Part shown: piece after piece, positions 16,120 through 25,710 of the stretch
Layout: each line of letters starts with the position of its first letter
Numbering within the stretch: position 1 is the first letter of the stretch
Assembly: GCA_913051755.1 (NCBI GenBank)
Contig: CAJXBR010000010.1
Location: 1-27,539 of the forward strand
Source: an uncultured Flavobacteriaceae bacterium
GTDB lineage: Bacteria > Bacteroidota > Bacteroidia > Flavobacteriales > Flavobacteriaceae
Length of the DNA stretch: 27,539 nt
Direction: 5' to 3'
Position numbers and translations under genes: made by a program
Notes under the pieces: model-generated
The model's input: the letters and a program-made list of their open reading frames with translations, nothing else
The model's database searches: none
What the model was told of the DNA's origin: nothing

Positions 16120-17511
16120 ATGTCATTCCGAGCCGAAAAAGACACTTTAGGAGTTGTAAAAGTCCCTGCCGACAAGTATTGGGGGGCACAAACTGAGCGT
16201 TCAAGAAACAATTTTAAAATCGGAAATCCAGGGTCAATGCCCATCGAATTGATTTATGGATTTGCATACCTCAAAAAGGCTGCTGCATTTACCAATGCTG
16301 AACTTGGTGTGCTGGAAGATAGCAAGCGAGACCTCATTGCTCGCGTGTGCGACGAAATCCTCGAAGGCAAGCATGACGACCAATTTCCACTTGTGATATG
16401 GCAAACAGGCTCAGGCACGCAGTCGAATATGAATGTGAATGAAGTAATCGCGAATCGTGGTCATGTGTTGGCAGGTCATTCTTTGGGTGAAGGCGAAAAA
16501 ACACTGCATCCAAATGACGATGTAAACAAGTCACAATCCTCCAACGATACCTTTCCAACAGGGATGCATATTGCAGCCTATAAACTGATTGTTGAAAATA
16601 CACTACCAGCATTACATCAGCTCAAAAAAACACTTTCCCAAAAATCGAAAGAGTTTGAGAATGTGATCAAGATCGGTCGTACGCATATGATGGATGCTAC
16701 ACCCCTAAGTCTTGGGCAAGAGTTTTCTGGCTATGTTGCCCAAATTGGGTATGGCATCAAAGCGATTGAAAACAGCTTGCAACACCTAGCAGAACTAGCA
16801 TTGGGTGGAACAGCAGTCGGTACTGGAATTAATGCGCCTAAGGGTTATGCCGAACTAGTAGCATCATATATTGCTAAATTTACAGAACATCCATTTGTCA
16901 CAGCACCAAATAAATTTGAAGCATTGGCAAGTCATGATGCTTTTGTAGAAACACATGGTGCTTTGCGTCAAGTTGCAGTGTCATTAAACAAAATTGCACA
17001 TGATATTCGAGTGATGTCAAGCGGGCCACGCTCAGGCATTAGCGAGTTGTCGATTCCTGCCAATGAACCTGGTAGTTCAATAATGCCAGGGAAGGTCAAC
17101 CCTACGCAATGCGAAGCCTTGACTATGGTTTGTGCACAGGTCATTGGCAATGATGTTGCTGTTGCCTTTGGAGGTGCGCAAGGTCATTTTGAACTCAATG
17201 TGTTCAAACCTCTCATTGCAAACAATCTTCTACAGTCTGCTCGTTTACTTGCAGATGCAGTGATGAGCTTCGATCAACATTGTGCGCAAGGGATTGAACC
17301 AAATATTGATGTGATCAACAAGCTTGTTGACAACTCATTGATGCTGGTTACAGCATTGAACACAAAAATTGGGTACTACAAAGCAGCAGAGATTGCACAA
17401 AAAGCACATGACGAAGGCACATCACTTCGCGATGCTGCGATTGCTACAGGTTATCTGTCAGATGAGGAGTTTGATAAATGGGTTTACCCTAAAGATATGA
17501 TTGGGGGTTAA
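16120..17511 (+). CDS. fumC: Fumarate hydratase class II
   Basis: A 463-aa fumarase of the fumarase/aspartase superfamily, interconverting fumarate and malate in the TCA cycle. The start at 16120 gives '[20 protein letters not shown]', matching the family; an upstream ATG at 16084 would precede the promoter box. Signatures are '[18 protein letters not shown]' near 98-115, '[11 protein letters not shown]' near 140-150, and the superfamily signature '[11 protein letters not shown]' at 318-328, with the catalytic Ser loop. Length is typical of FumC. Its stop overlaps by 4 nt the convergent small membrane gene. No malate or succinate genes are adjacent, so it appears to be a single-gene unit. Confidence 0.96.
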   Translation: MSFRAEKDTLGVVKVPADKYWGAQTERSRNNFKIGNPGSMPIELIYGFAYLKKAAAFTNAELGVLEDSKRDLIARVCDEILEGKHDDQFPLVIWQTGSGTQSNMNVNEVIANRGHVLAGHSLGEGEKTLHPNDDVNKSQSSNDTFPTGMHIAAYKLIVENTLPALHQLKKTLSQKSKEFENVIKIGRTHMMDATPLSLGQEFSGYVAQIGYGIKAIENSLQHLAELALGGTAVGTGINAPKGYAELVASYIAKFTEHPFVTAPNKFEALASHDAFVETHGALRQVAVSLNKIAHDIRVMSSGPRSGISELSIPANEPGSSIMPGKVNPTQCEALTMVCAQVIGNDVAVAFGGAQGHFELNVFKPLIANNLLQSARLLADAVMSFDQHCAQGIEPNIDVINKLVDNSLMLVTALNTKIGYYKAAEIAQKAHDEGTSLRDAAIATGYLSDEEFDKWVYPKDMIGG

Positions 17512-17687
17512 ACCCTTCCTTTGAGCGCATTAAACGCCCACCCAACAGCAATAAAACCTATCCCTGTTAAACTTGACCAATAAATATATTCAGGATACTT
17601 TATTGCACCCAATAAGATAATAACGATACCGATGATTGTTAGAATCAGTGAGGCAATAGCAAAAATTACATTTTTATTGAACTTCAT
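17508..17687 (-). CDS. Small two-helix membrane protein, 59 aa
   Basis: An open frame of 59 codons, read from an ATG at 17687 to a TAA at 17508-17510. The protein begins '[20 protein letters not shown]', giving one hydrophobic helix (about 8-29). A short polar loop 'IKYPEYIYW' follows, then a second helix ('[16 protein letters not shown]') and a basic end 'KGRV'. The ATG lies inside the last codons of menE (14-nt overlap) and the stop overlaps the fumC stop by 4 nt, so it fills the whole space between them. Position makes it the last gene of the men operon. I do not recognise it. The clean two-helix pattern and exact fit argue for a real gene, but conservation has not been checked. Confidence 0.6.
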   Translation of the reverse strand: MKFNKNVIFAIASLILTIIGIVIILLGAIKYPEYIYWSSLTGIGFIAVGWAFNALKGRV

Positions 17688-18726
17688 TAAAATCGATTGA
17701 TTTAAGAGTTAATTTGCGATGGATTTTTCCATTTGAACGTACAAACTTCGAAAGTACAAAATAATTTTTTGGAATCTCAAATTTGCAAAGTGTATCGAGG
17801 TTCAAAATCATTGATTGAGCCTCATCAGGGATATGGTTTTCGAAAACAATAGACAAGGATTGACCCAATTGTTGATCTGGTATTCCAAATACAAAAAAAG
17901 GAGTTGAAATGACTGACGATAACTGTTTTTCAATCTGTTCAGGATGCAGTTTAATCCCCCCAGAATTAATAACAAAATCGCTTCTCCCCTTCCAAACAAA
18001 TTTGGTAGATGATATCAAATCCACACAGTCTGTCGTGATGAGTTTTTCAATACCAATGTGAGGGGCATGAATCACCAAGTTATCGCCTTGTTTTGAAAAC
18101 TTTACCTGCGCAACAGCAGTATAATGCTCCTCTCCTCGGCTTAGGTTTTGAAGAGCAACATGACTGTAAGTCTCTGTCATTCCGAAGGTTGCATAAATTG
18201 TACTGGCGTGCCCTTTCACTGCCTTTCGCAAATTATCACCTACAGAAGCACCTCCTACAATCACCTTTTTAAAACGATTTAAATCTGCAATTGAATTCCC
18301 CAACTGATGAGGGGTCATTGCAGTAAAATCATAGGTGTTTGTAGAAGCACTAGAGGTTAAAGATGGTTTTACAACATCAATCCATAAGCCAGCCAGAAGC
18401 GCTCGAATCAGCATCATTTTCGCTGCGATATAGCGCACTGGTAGGCATAAAAGGGCCTTTTGGGTTGGCAGGAGTCCTAAGGTGTTTATGGTTGTCATGG
18501 CAGAGGCAGTCAACATCGATTTTTGTGCGATGATTTCAGTTGGCTTACCTGTCGATCCACTGGTTTGGAGTTTGATATCGGGGCTGTCGGACAACCATTC
18601 TAAGAGAAATTTACCAAGCTCGATTTGATGTTCATTATTTGCATTGCAAAGCGTATGAGAAAAAGACAACAGACTGTCACGATCATAAGAAATCCCATCG
18701 AGACGAAAATCAGCATGCATGATCAT
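17674..18726 (-). CDS. menE: O-succinylbenzoate-CoA ligase
   Basis: A 350-aa AMP-forming acyl-CoA ligase that activates o-succinylbenzoate. The nucleotide loop 'TSGSTGKPTE' is at 55-64, 'FGMTETYSH' at 181-189, and 'WKGRSDFVINSGGIKLHPEQIE' follows as the hinge region. The C-terminal catalytic lysine is in 'SNGKIHRK' (Lys334). It is short for the superfamily because the N-terminal part is trimmed, which is usual for Bacteroidota MenE. I chose the ATG at 18726, which makes a 4-nt overlap with the CPBP gene stop; an in-frame ATG at 18771 would add 15 residues inside that gene. The assignment is strengthened by menC, menA, menB, menD and menF in the same operon. Confidence 0.92.
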   Translation of the reverse strand: MIMHADFRLDGISYDRDSLLSFSHTLCNANNEHQIELGKFLLEWLSDSPDIKLQTSGSTGKPTEIIAQKSMLTASAMTTINTLGLLPTQKALLCLPVRYIAAKMMLIRALLAGLWIDVVKPSLTSSASTNTYDFTAMTPHQLGNSIADLNRFKKVIVGGASVGDNLRKAVKGHASTIYATFGMTETYSHVALQNLSRGEEHYTAVAQVKFSKQGDNLVIHAPHIGIEKLITTDCVDLISSTKFVWKGRSDFVINSGGIKLHPEQIEKQLSSVISTPFFVFGIPDQQLGQSLSIVFENHIPDEAQSMILNLDTLCKFEIPKNYFVLSKFVRSNGKIHRKLTLKSIDFNEVQ

Positions 18727-19637
18727 TCTTTTGTAACAGGACCAGTGAGTTTGGATGTCCAAGAATGCCATTTATATTTCTTAGAAAAAATAAACAGCAC
18801 CAAGCCATAAAGAATCAAGGGCATCAATATAAATTCAACTAAAACAGGCTCTGAAACATCTTTGTAAATAGAGTTTGTTTGGAAAGCTGTCCAGTCAGCA
18901 GTGACGAGTAAAGCAATGATCAAGTTATTGGCAGCGTGGAAGCCAATAGAAAGCTCTAACCCTTCGTCGAGGAGTGTAATCATGCCCAGAAACAGGCCAG
19001 TTATAATATATGCTAAAATGAGTCCATTACCCAATTTTTCAACTTCGGGGTTGAAAGCGTGAAGAAGTCCAAATGATATGGATGTGATCAACAATGGAGC
19101 CAAACGATTTTTGAAGGCTGCCCCTAATCCCTGATATAAATAACCTCTCATGAGCAACTCCTCGGCAGTTGTTTGCAGGGGTATCATGATCACTGCAATG
19201 AGAACAAGCCTCCAAAATTTATTGGGGTCATAGTTCCAAACATAATCTTCTGGCGAGATGTATTGATCTACTAGAACTGATATCATTGCCAGTGCTGCAA
19301 TAAGTCCAAATGAAAAAAACACACGCTTCCAATCAAAGGAAGTGCGACTTGTGACTAAAAATTTTATCGGTAGGTTATGCATATATCGAACAATCAAGAG
19401 CAGCATAAAAAAAGCAGCTGCAAATGGCAAAAGAATGTAAAAAAGAGTGATGTTTGGATCGAGGACCGAAAGCATTTCAGTCTCTGACATCCCAGCAACA
19501 TCTCCAGCACCAATCTCCATCACGATCGCAACTCCAAACGGAACAGATGCAATAAAATAGGTAATGATGACAATAAATGTACCTCCAATGTAACGTAGTG
19601 GTTCTGTTTTTCCGACAAATGCATTTTCCAAAAACAT
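18723..19637 (-). CDS. CPBP family intramembrane metalloprotease
   Basis: A 304-aa multi-pass membrane protein of the CPBP (CaaX protease/bacteriocin-processing, Abi) family. The three expected motifs are present: 'TAEELLMRGYL' (157-167) with the EE pair at 159-160, 'SFGLLHAFN' (188-196) with His193, and 'GFHAANNL' (232-239) with His234. About seven or eight hydrophobic segments are visible. It starts in the last base of the menC stop (TAATG) and overlaps menE, so it is co-translated with menaquinone enzymes, yet it has no known step in that pathway. Its target is unknown. Possibilities are membrane-protein quality control or processing of a small peptide, both inference. Confidence 0.88.
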   Translation of the reverse strand: MFLENAFVGKTEPLRYIGGTFIVIITYFIASVPFGVAIVMEIGAGDVAGMSETEMLSVLDPNITLFYILLPFAAAFFMLLLIVRYMHNLPIKFLVTSRTSFDWKRVFFSFGLIAALAMISVLVDQYISPEDYVWNYDPNKFWRLVLIAVIMIPLQTTAEELLMRGYLYQGLGAAFKNRLAPLLITSISFGLLHAFNPEVEKLGNGLILAYIITGLFLGMITLLDEGLELSIGFHAANNLIIALLVTADWTAFQTNSIYKDVSEPVLVEFILMPLILYGLVLFIFSKKYKWHSWTSKLTGPVTKE

Positions 19638-20674
19638 TATTTCAAATTAAAGTGTTGAAGTTTAACGCGATCAAACCCCAAATGTTGCCCTCTAATATAC
19701 AAAGGTGTATCTATATTGTTGGTAAAAAGACCACCTGTTCCAAGTCCCTGAGGCATTGAAACTTCTTTGGTGCTTAACCATTGTGCAATTGCGTTCAAAC
19801 CAATATTGCTTTCCAAAGCACTTGTTGCCCACCACCCAATCGATTGTTTTTCGGCTATTGAAACCCATTGGTCTGCTCCTTTCCACCCCCCTACATGACT
19901 GGGTTTGAGAATGATATATTGAGGCTTTATGTGTTGCAACAGATCAGCTTTACTGTTTTCAAAATGCACTCCAATTAGTTCTTCATCCAGTGCAATGGGG
20001 ATTGGCGATTTGTTGCAAATGGCAGCCATTTCATCCCATTGACCTGGCGCAATTGGCTGTTCAATGGAGTGGATATTATATTTCGAAAGCTGTTCCAACT
20101 TCTGCATTACCTCATTGGTTTGAAAAGCACCATTTGCGTCAACGCGAAGCTCGACGTCAGTGTCGTGGTAACGTTTTCGTATAGCGGCCAACAGTTTACA
20201 TTCAGACGCAAAATCAAGTGCTCCAACTTTAATTTTAATACACGAAAACCCAAGGTTCAGTTTTTGGTTGAGTTGGGTCATCATGCTTTCAACGTCACTC
20301 ATCCATATCAAACCATTGATTGGAATCATTTGTTGGTCATGAACAAAAGCTGTGTCAAAATGCAGTAGTGGGTGTGATGACTCCAACCCTGAAAAAGCCA
20401 TCTCAAGGGCAAATTGCATGGCTGGCCAACTGTTGTAGCGTTTCAACAAAAAATCCTTTCCTTTGCATATATATCGAGGGATTTCTTCAAAAATTTCTTC
20501 AACAATTTCAGGCGACTCTGGGCTTAAGCCCTCAATGATGCTGCATTCACCAATACCTGTTTTTCCATCTCGCTTCATTTGAATCAACCAACTGTCTTTG
20601 TGGTTCAGCACCCCTCTCGATGTTCCACTTGGAGTTTTAAACTGAAGGCGATGCTTTGACCAAGTGAATTTCAT
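19637..20674 (-). CDS. menC: o-Succinylbenzoate synthase
   Basis: A 345-aa enolase-superfamily enzyme that dehydrates SHCHC to o-succinylbenzoate. The catalytic KxK is 'CIKIKVG' (145-151, Lys147 and Lys149). The metal ligands are Asp179 in 'LRVDANGAF', Glu205 in 'SIEQPI' and Asp230 in 'ALDEEL'. The second base, Lys257, is in 'IILKPSHVGGW'. Dipeptide epimerases share this fold and these residues, but placement between menA and menE decides for MenC. It overlaps menA by 4 nt and the CPBP gene by 1 nt. Confidence 0.94.
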   Translation of the reverse strand: MKFTWSKHRLQFKTPSGTSRGVLNHKDSWLIQMKRDGKTGIGECSIIEGLSPESPEIVEEIFEEIPRYICKGKDFLLKRYNSWPAMQFALEMAFSGLESSHPLLHFDTAFVHDQQMIPINGLIWMSDVESMMTQLNQKLNLGFSCIKIKVGALDFASECKLLAAIRKRYHDTDVELRVDANGAFQTNEVMQKLEQLSKYNIHSIEQPIAPGQWDEMAAICNKSPIPIALDEELIGVHFENSKADLLQHIKPQYIILKPSHVGGWKGADQWVSIAEKQSIGWWATSALESNIGLNAIAQWLSTKEVSMPQGLGTGGLFTNNIDTPLYIRGQHLGFDRVKLQHFNLK

Positions 20675-21582
20675 ACTGATAAAACCATTGAAATCACACT
20701 GAACAAAATGGCATAGGAAAATGTGAGCAGGGCAATTTTTTTGAGTTCTAAGTCAAGTAAGTTCTCTGATTTGTTTTGAAATACAATCTTGAGGTGTAGC
20801 GTCACAGGAATCAACATCATGATTGACAACACAACAATCGAAACAGCATCATAAATAAAGCCATAGACAGCAGTCATAATGACTGGCATTGTGATTAAAA
20901 ACAGATGATAAAACATAACATATCTAGCACCCAAACGAACAGCGATAGTTACTTTACCAAACTGTTTGTCATTATCTCGATCGCGCATATTATTGATGTT
21001 GAGAACACCTACTGAAAGCAGTCCGATTGAAAAAGCAGGATAAGTCAATGATAGATCAAATTCATTCGTGTATAAAAAATGACTCCCAAAAACACTCAAA
21101 CAGCCAAAGAACAAAAAAACAAACAGATCCCCAAGACCTTTATATCCATATGCGCTGGAACCAATCGTATATCGAATAGCAGCAACGATTGCGAAAAACC
21201 CTAAGCCTAAAAAGGTGAGTGATGTTTGACTAAATCCAAAGGCGCTATAAACAAGTAAAATCGTGAGCAAAACTGCAATAGCAGTGATGGAAAAGATTGT
21301 TTGGCGTAGCTGATCCCTGGTGATCAAACCAGATTGAAGAATTCGTTTTGGCCCAAGCCTTGACGCATTGTCAGTACCTTTCACACCATCACCATAATCA
21401 TTGGCAAAATTGGACAAAAGTTGATAACTCACTGTTGTGAAAATCGCGAGAACAAAGACAATGAGATCAAACTCATTTTTTTGAAATGCAATTGACGAAC
21501 CAACAAGTATTCCAGAAATGGAAAGAGGAATTGTGCGCAAGCGAGCAGCCTTAATCCAAGTAAAAAAAGAGACGTTATTCAC
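20671..21582 (-). CDS. menA: 1,4-dihydroxy-2-naphthoate polyprenyltransferase
   Basis: A 303-aa UbiA-family integral membrane prenyltransferase that attaches the isoprenoid tail to DHNA, giving demethylmenaquinone. The first Asp-rich motif is in 'SNFANDYGDGVKGTDNASRLGPKR' around residues 57-80, and the second in 'NNMRDRDNDKQFGKVTIAVRLG' near 198-219; these bind Mg-diphosphate. About eight or nine hydrophobic helices span the protein. The enzyme acts in the inner membrane. It sits 15 nt after menB and overlaps menC by 4 nt (ATGA). Tail length cannot be read from the sequence. Confidence 0.94.
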   Translation of the reverse strand: MNNVSFFTWIKAARLRTIPLSISGILVGSSIAFQKNEFDLIVFVLAIFTTVSYQLLSNFANDYGDGVKGTDNASRLGPKRILQSGLITRDQLRQTIFSITAIAVLLTILLVYSAFGFSQTSLTFLGLGFFAIVAAIRYTIGSSAYGYKGLGDLFVFLFFGCLSVFGSHFLYTNEFDLSLTYPAFSIGLLSVGVLNINNMRDRDNDKQFGKVTIAVRLGARYVMFYHLFLITMPVIMTAVYGFIYDAVSIVVLSIMMLIPVTLHLKIVFQNKSENLLDLELKKIALLTFSYAILFSVISMVLSV

Positions 21583-21597
21583 AGACTTGACTGTTCA

Positions 21598-22416
21598 TTA
21601 TGGAAATTTTTGGTATTTATCAAAGTTAGGACGACGCTTTTCCAAAAAGGCATTTTTTCCTTCTTGCGCCTCCTCAGTGAGGTAGTACAGCAGTGTGGCA
21701 TCTCCAGCGAGTTGCATTAAGCCATGTTGGCCATCCAGCTCTGCATTTAAACTACGCTTGATCATACGAAGTGCCAAAGGACTGCGCTGCTGCATAAGGT
21801 CACACCATTCCAAGGTTGCAGACTCTAGGTCTTTCAGTGGCACAACTCTATTCACCAACCCCATTTCCAAAGCTTCTTGGGCGCTGTATTGCTTGCACAA
21901 GAACCAAATCTCACGTGCTTTTTTTTGACCCACATGACGTGCCAAATAAGAAGATCCAAAGCCTCCATCAAAACTGCCAACTTTGGGGCCAGTCTGACCA
22001 AAAATAGCGTTTTCACTCGCAATGGTCAAGTCACAAACAACATGAAGAACATGACCTCCACCAATTGCATAACCATTGACCATGGCAATGACAGGTTTTG
22101 GTAGTTCACGAATCCTTTTATGCAAGTCTAGAACGTTTAAGCGAGGAACGCCATCATCTCCAATATAACCTCCAATACCTTTTACATTTTGATCCCCACC
22201 ACTGCAAAAGGCTTTGTCGCCAGTACCTGTGAAGAGAACGATATCGATATCGTCACGCTCACGACAAATCTCGATGGCATCAAGCATCTGTGTATTGGTT
22301 TCAGGGCGAAATGCATTGTAAACCTTAGGCCGATTGATGGTGATTTTTGCAACCCCGTTGTAATGTTCAAATAAAATATCAGAGTAGGTTTTTATGGATT
22401 TCCAAACTGCTTTCAT
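21598..22416 (-). CDS. menB: 1,4-dihydroxy-2-naphthoyl-CoA synthase
   Basis: A 272-aa crotonase-family enzyme that closes the second ring of OSB-CoA to form DHNA-CoA. '[15 protein letters not shown]' (70-84), '[21 protein letters not shown]' near 114-134 for the oxyanion hole, and '[16 protein letters not shown]' near 139-154 are near-identical to known MenB proteins. '[21 protein letters not shown]' follows. Length is typical of the short MenB form. Neighbours menD (25 nt upstream) and menA (15 nt downstream) confirm the role. Confidence 0.97.
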   Translation of the reverse strand: MKAVWKSIKTYSDILFEHYNGVAKITINRPKVYNAFRPETNTQMLDAIEICRERDDIDIVLFTGTGDKAFCSGGDQNVKGIGGYIGDDGVPRLNVLDLHKRIRELPKPVIAMVNGYAIGGGHVLHVVCDLTIASENAIFGQTGPKVGSFDGGFGSSYLARHVGQKKAREIWFLCKQYSAQEALEMGLVNRVVPLKDLESATLEWCDLMQQRSPLALRMIKRSLNAELDGQHGLMQLAGDATLLYYLTEEAQEGKNAFLEKRRPNFDKYQKFP

Positions 22417-22441
22417 ATATATTTTTTTACAAAATTAAGAC

Positions 22442-24211
22442 TTAATCTGATTGATTGCTCAAAAAATCAAAATAGGCATGTAAAACTAAATCATTGTTGT
22501 TGGAAGGCGTACATATTTCTAATATTTTCCCACGACTCGAAGCTGAAAAAAATCGACCCAATGCTAGCCTTAAACCAAGGCCACTTCGAACTCTTTTATA
22601 GGACAAGCCATATTGCTTTGCCATCCATTTGGCTGTTCTGCGATGCTTTGTTTCAAAGTATGTTTCAAAACCAGGTGTTACCTTGGCGTTGGGTAATATT
22701 CTAAAAATACCACCTCCCCCATTGTTCACCAATATCAATCGAAAATTGGGTGGGATGTATTGGTTCCACAAAGCGTTTGAGTCGTAAAAAAAACTCAAAT
22801 CACCTGTGATCATCATAGTTGGTGTTTCACTTGCCACTGATGCTCCTACTGCTGTTGAGATGCTGCCTTCAATTCCACTTGTACCTCTGTTGCAATAGGA
22901 GGATGCTCCTGCTTTGGCAAACAGTTGTGCGTATCGAATGGGCGAACTGTTTGCCCACTGAATGTTATAATTATTAGGAATCGAACGCATGATTTTATCA
23001 AACACAAACAAATCGCTGTAGGGCAACTTACTACAAAACTTTTGATGGGCAATCTCTCTTTGCTTAGACAGTTGAAGCCACTGTTGTTGATAGCTCGATT
23101 CAGTATCAGATAAAGATGTCAACCCCTTCAAAAAAGAGTTTGGTTCGATTTCGATGTGTTGCACACCCAAATAATAGGTATCAAGTGCTCGATCTGTGCC
23201 GATATGATAGTGCGAAACACTAGTGTAGGATCGCAATACTGATTTGATTTTTTTCGAAACAACCATCCCTCCCATTGTCACCAACATATCAGGGCATAAT
23301 GATTGAAAAATGTATTGGCTGTTTTTCTTTTTCTCGATGGGGATGATCACCCGATCAATATGTGCGATGAAGTTGTCATGACTGATATTGGAATTGATTT
23401 CATGCAAAACAACAACTCTTGGGTCATTGGCAAGCATGGAAATAATTTTTTCGTTTATACGATTGGCTGGCAGTGTTCCGATAACAATAAGAATGCGTTT
23501 TGTCGCAAACCATTTGGATGCAAAATCCTTGTGCTGTTTGATGAGAGGAGTAGTCAACTGCTGTTGCTGTTGGGGAATTAAATCTGATACCTCATTGAAA
23601 TCATACAATGGCTCTTCTAAAGGAATGTTGATATGAACAGGGCCTTTGTGTATATACATTTGAGTCAATACCTCTTCAAGCCTAGTGTTGTTTTTCTTTT
23701 CAATAGCTTGTTGCAAGCGTTCAATTTCCTCTGTTGTTGATTTTGAATCAATTAACATTTGGGTATTGCTCTCAATGATTGATGCTTGGTTATGCGTTAC
23801 ATCTTGTAAGAGTGCTGTTTCAGATATAATATGTTTTGAAAAAACCCCCTGTTGCCTTATTGTTTGGCCATTTCCAATATCAATTTGATAGGTGGGTCGG
23901 TCAGCACTCAACACAACGATTGGATACTGACTATAATAAGCCTCTACAACAGCGGGATAGATATTTAACAGAGCTGAGCCAGATGTACATAACACTGCTA
24001 CTGGTTTTTGAAGCTGTTGTGCAAGTCCAAGAGCAAAGAAAGCTGCAGAGCGTTCATCAACGATGCTGTAGGTTGTGAATTCAATATGAGTGGTCAGCCC
24101 AACAGTGATGGGCGCACTTCTAGAGCCTGGCGCGATCACAACATGACAAACCTCATAATTGAGTAGTTGTTGAATAACCGAGCGTACAACAGGAATTATT
24201 GAGAGATTCAT
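22442..24211 (-). CDS. menD: SEPHCHC synthase (MenD)
   Basis: A 589-aa thiamine-diphosphate enzyme that adds a succinic semialdehyde unit from 2-oxoglutarate to isochorismate. 'VIAPGSRSAPI' (25-35) and the ThDP-activating glutamate in 'IVDERSAAFFALGL' (Glu53) lie in the N-terminal domain. 'MITGDLSFFYDSNALWN' and 'LVNNGGGGIFRILP' in the C-terminal third are the diphosphate/Mg-binding and following loops. Length is slightly above the E. coli enzyme. It lies between menF (31 nt) and menB (25 nt). No separate menH hydrolase follows it in this window. Confidence 0.96.
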   Translation of the reverse strand: MNLSIIPVVRSVIQQLLNYEVCHVVIAPGSRSAPITVGLTTHIEFTTYSIVDERSAAFFALGLAQQLQKPVAVLCTSGSALLNIYPAVVEAYYSQYPIVVLSADRPTYQIDIGNGQTIRQQGVFSKHIISETALLQDVTHNQASIIESNTQMLIDSKSTTEEIERLQQAIEKKNNTRLEEVLTQMYIHKGPVHINIPLEEPLYDFNEVSDLIPQQQQQLTTPLIKQHKDFASKWFATKRILIVIGTLPANRINEKIISMLANDPRVVVLHEINSNISHDNFIAHIDRVIIPIEKKKNSQYIFQSLCPDMLVTMGGMVVSKKIKSVLRSYTSVSHYHIGTDRALDTYYLGVQHIEIEPNSFLKGLTSLSDTESSYQQQWLQLSKQREIAHQKFCSKLPYSDLFVFDKIMRSIPNNYNIQWANSSPIRYAQLFAKAGASSYCNRGTSGIEGSISTAVGASVASETPTMMITGDLSFFYDSNALWNQYIPPNFRLILVNNGGGGIFRILPNAKVTPGFETYFETKHRRTAKWMAKQYGLSYKRVRSGLGLRLALGRFFSASSRGKILEICTPSNNNDLVLHAYFDFLSNQSD

Positions 24212-24242
24212 AGCAACGGCAAATGTACAAAAAGCGCAGTTG

Positions 24243-25268
24243 TTAACTCATCAATATATGGCCCATGGTGTTTGCTTTATCCTGCACCTCTTGCCACTCA
24301 TCTTGCGGATTGCTTTTTTCGGTGATCCCACCTCCAACATATACCAAAGCCTTATCATGTTGAATATTCATGCAACGAAGATTGACATACAGATCTGTTT
24401 TGTCTTGATTTATCACCCCCAAAAAGCCAGCATAAAGAGATCGATCCAATTGCTCATGGGTTTTGATAAAGTCAAGCGCCATCTCTTTAGGTACTCCCCC
24501 AACAGCAGGTGTGGGGTGTAGTGCGTATGCTGCTTCGACAGGAGAAATAGTCAGCTCTGCTGTGATCGTCGTTTGTAGGTGTTCCAACTGTCCTGCACGA
24601 ATGGTTTTTGCATCAGCATGATGTATCGATGCATTTGATGCGTACTTGCGAAGTGTGTTTACAATTTCATTTACAACAAACCCCTGCTCCTCCTTTTCCT
24701 TTACTCCCCATGAGTTGCTGCCCAAAGGTCGCGTGCCAGCCAATGCCATTGTCGTTAAATCAGACTGTTGCATTGTAATCAAGCGTTCAGGAGTTGCGCC
24801 CATCCACAGGCCATATTTGGGATGAAAAAGCAAATAATTGAAAGTGTTTTTGTATTGCGTTAGGATCGTTTTAAAATAATCAATCGGTGATTTTGACAAT
24901 CCATTACACTCTAGTACAGTCGCCAACACCACCTTATTTAAAGGAGATTGTTTCATGCTGTCTATAGCGTTGATAATGAGGTTTGTATGATTCTTTTGCT
25001 TCTGTTCTAAATCATTCCACTCTAGCTGTTTTGATTGACTGGGTATTTGATCAACACTAAAGTCTGTATGCAGGGTTTGATCTGGAAAAATTGAAAAATG
25101 TTTTGACGATTCAAAATGACTGACAACAAATTTGGTTTTTGGTTTAGGTGTTTCGTTGTGATCAAGAAATGCTGTTAATCGAGTATCATTTGGATGTCGA
25201 AACACAACAAATGGCAATTCGTAATTTAAGTGCTTTTCAATCTCTCCAAAAAACGATAACTGGCTCAA
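24243..25268 (-). CDS. menF: Isochorismate synthase
   Basis: A chorismate-binding enzyme that converts chorismate to isochorismate. The base-lysine segment 'LNKVVLATVLE', 'GATPERLITM', 'MALAGTRPLG', 'LEHLQTTITAEL', 'LHPTPAVGGVPKEMALDFI' and the terminal 'VGGGITEKSNPQDEW' are all present in order. No ATG or GTG start is available. I chose the TTG at 25268, giving 341 aa and a 5-nt gap after the thioesterase stop; a TTG at 25313 (356 aa) would overlap that gene by 40 nt and add a polar segment unlike relatives. Operon position before menD makes menaquinone rather than siderophore synthesis the natural role. Confidence 0.92.
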   Translation of the reverse strand: MSQLSFFGEIEKHLNYELPFVVFRHPNDTRLTAFLDHNETPKPKTKFVVSHFESSKHFSIFPDQTLHTDFSVDQIPSQSKQLEWNDLEQKQKNHTNLIINAIDSMKQSPLNKVVLATVLECNGLSKSPIDYFKTILTQYKNTFNYLLFHPKYGLWMGATPERLITMQQSDLTTMALAGTRPLGSNSWGVKEKEEQGFVVNEIVNTLRKYASNASIHHADAKTIRAGQLEHLQTTITAELTISPVEAAYALHPTPAVGGVPKEMALDFIKTHEQLDRSLYAGFLGVINQDKTDLYVNLRCMNIQHDKALVYVGGGITEKSNPQDEWQEVQDKANTMGHILMS

Positions 25269-25273
25269 ATGGG

Positions 25274-25693
25274 TTATTTTTTGAGGGGAAGAACAAGTGT
25301 CGTCAATGAGCAAGATGAAACCAATCGCTGTTCATCATCAGTAATTTCAATAGACCATACTTGCATAGTTTTTCCTTTATGTAGAGGCATTGCTTTAGCA
25401 AATACATAACCTGCTCGTACACCTCTCAAATGCTTTGCAGAAACATCAATTCCTCGCAACATATGCCCTTCTTGATTACAAAAAACAGCTGCTGCTGAAC
25501 TCCCAACTGTCTCAGCTAGAGCTGCAGTAGCACCACCATGCAAAACACCATCTGGCTGATGGACTGCAGCAGTTACAGGCATACGTGCTATCAAAAAATC
25601 ATCCCCGACCTCAGTGAATTCTATCTTTAGGGTTTGCATCAGCGTCCCTCGATTTCTTTCATTGATTTTTTTGAGAAGTGTAGATTTATCCAT
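25274..25693 (-). CDS. Hotdog-fold thioesterase, PaaI/YdiI type (probable DHNA-CoA thioesterase)
   Basis: A 139-aa hotdog thioesterase. 'HQPDGVLHGGATAALAETVGS' (45-65) contains the family HGG and the likely catalytic Glu61, the same arrangement as in E. coli YdiI (MenI). The second half, 'GIDVSAKHLRGVRAGYVFA', is the usual CoA-side strand. As first gene of the men operon it most likely releases DHNA from DHNA-CoA, the step between MenB and MenA; a phenylacetate or proofreading thioesterase is the alternative. I chose the ATG at 25693: a longer frame would start at a GTG (25720) that lies inside the terminator hairpin. Confidence 0.82.
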   Translation of the reverse strand: MDKSTLLKKINERNRGTLMQTLKIEFTEVGDDFLIARMPVTAAVHQPDGVLHGGATAALAETVGSSAAAVFCNQEGHMLRGIDVSAKHLRGVRAGYVFAKAMPLHKGKTMQVWSIEITDDEQRLVSSCSLTTLVLPLKK

Positions 25694-25710
25694 AACGTTT
25701 GCTAAAATAC

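Noticed and set aside
16011..16244. N-terminal extension of the 54-aa membrane protein to 132 aa
   Set aside because: It would run antisense through the fumC start and the divergent promoters; the hydrophobic core and the promoter fit the ATG at 16010.
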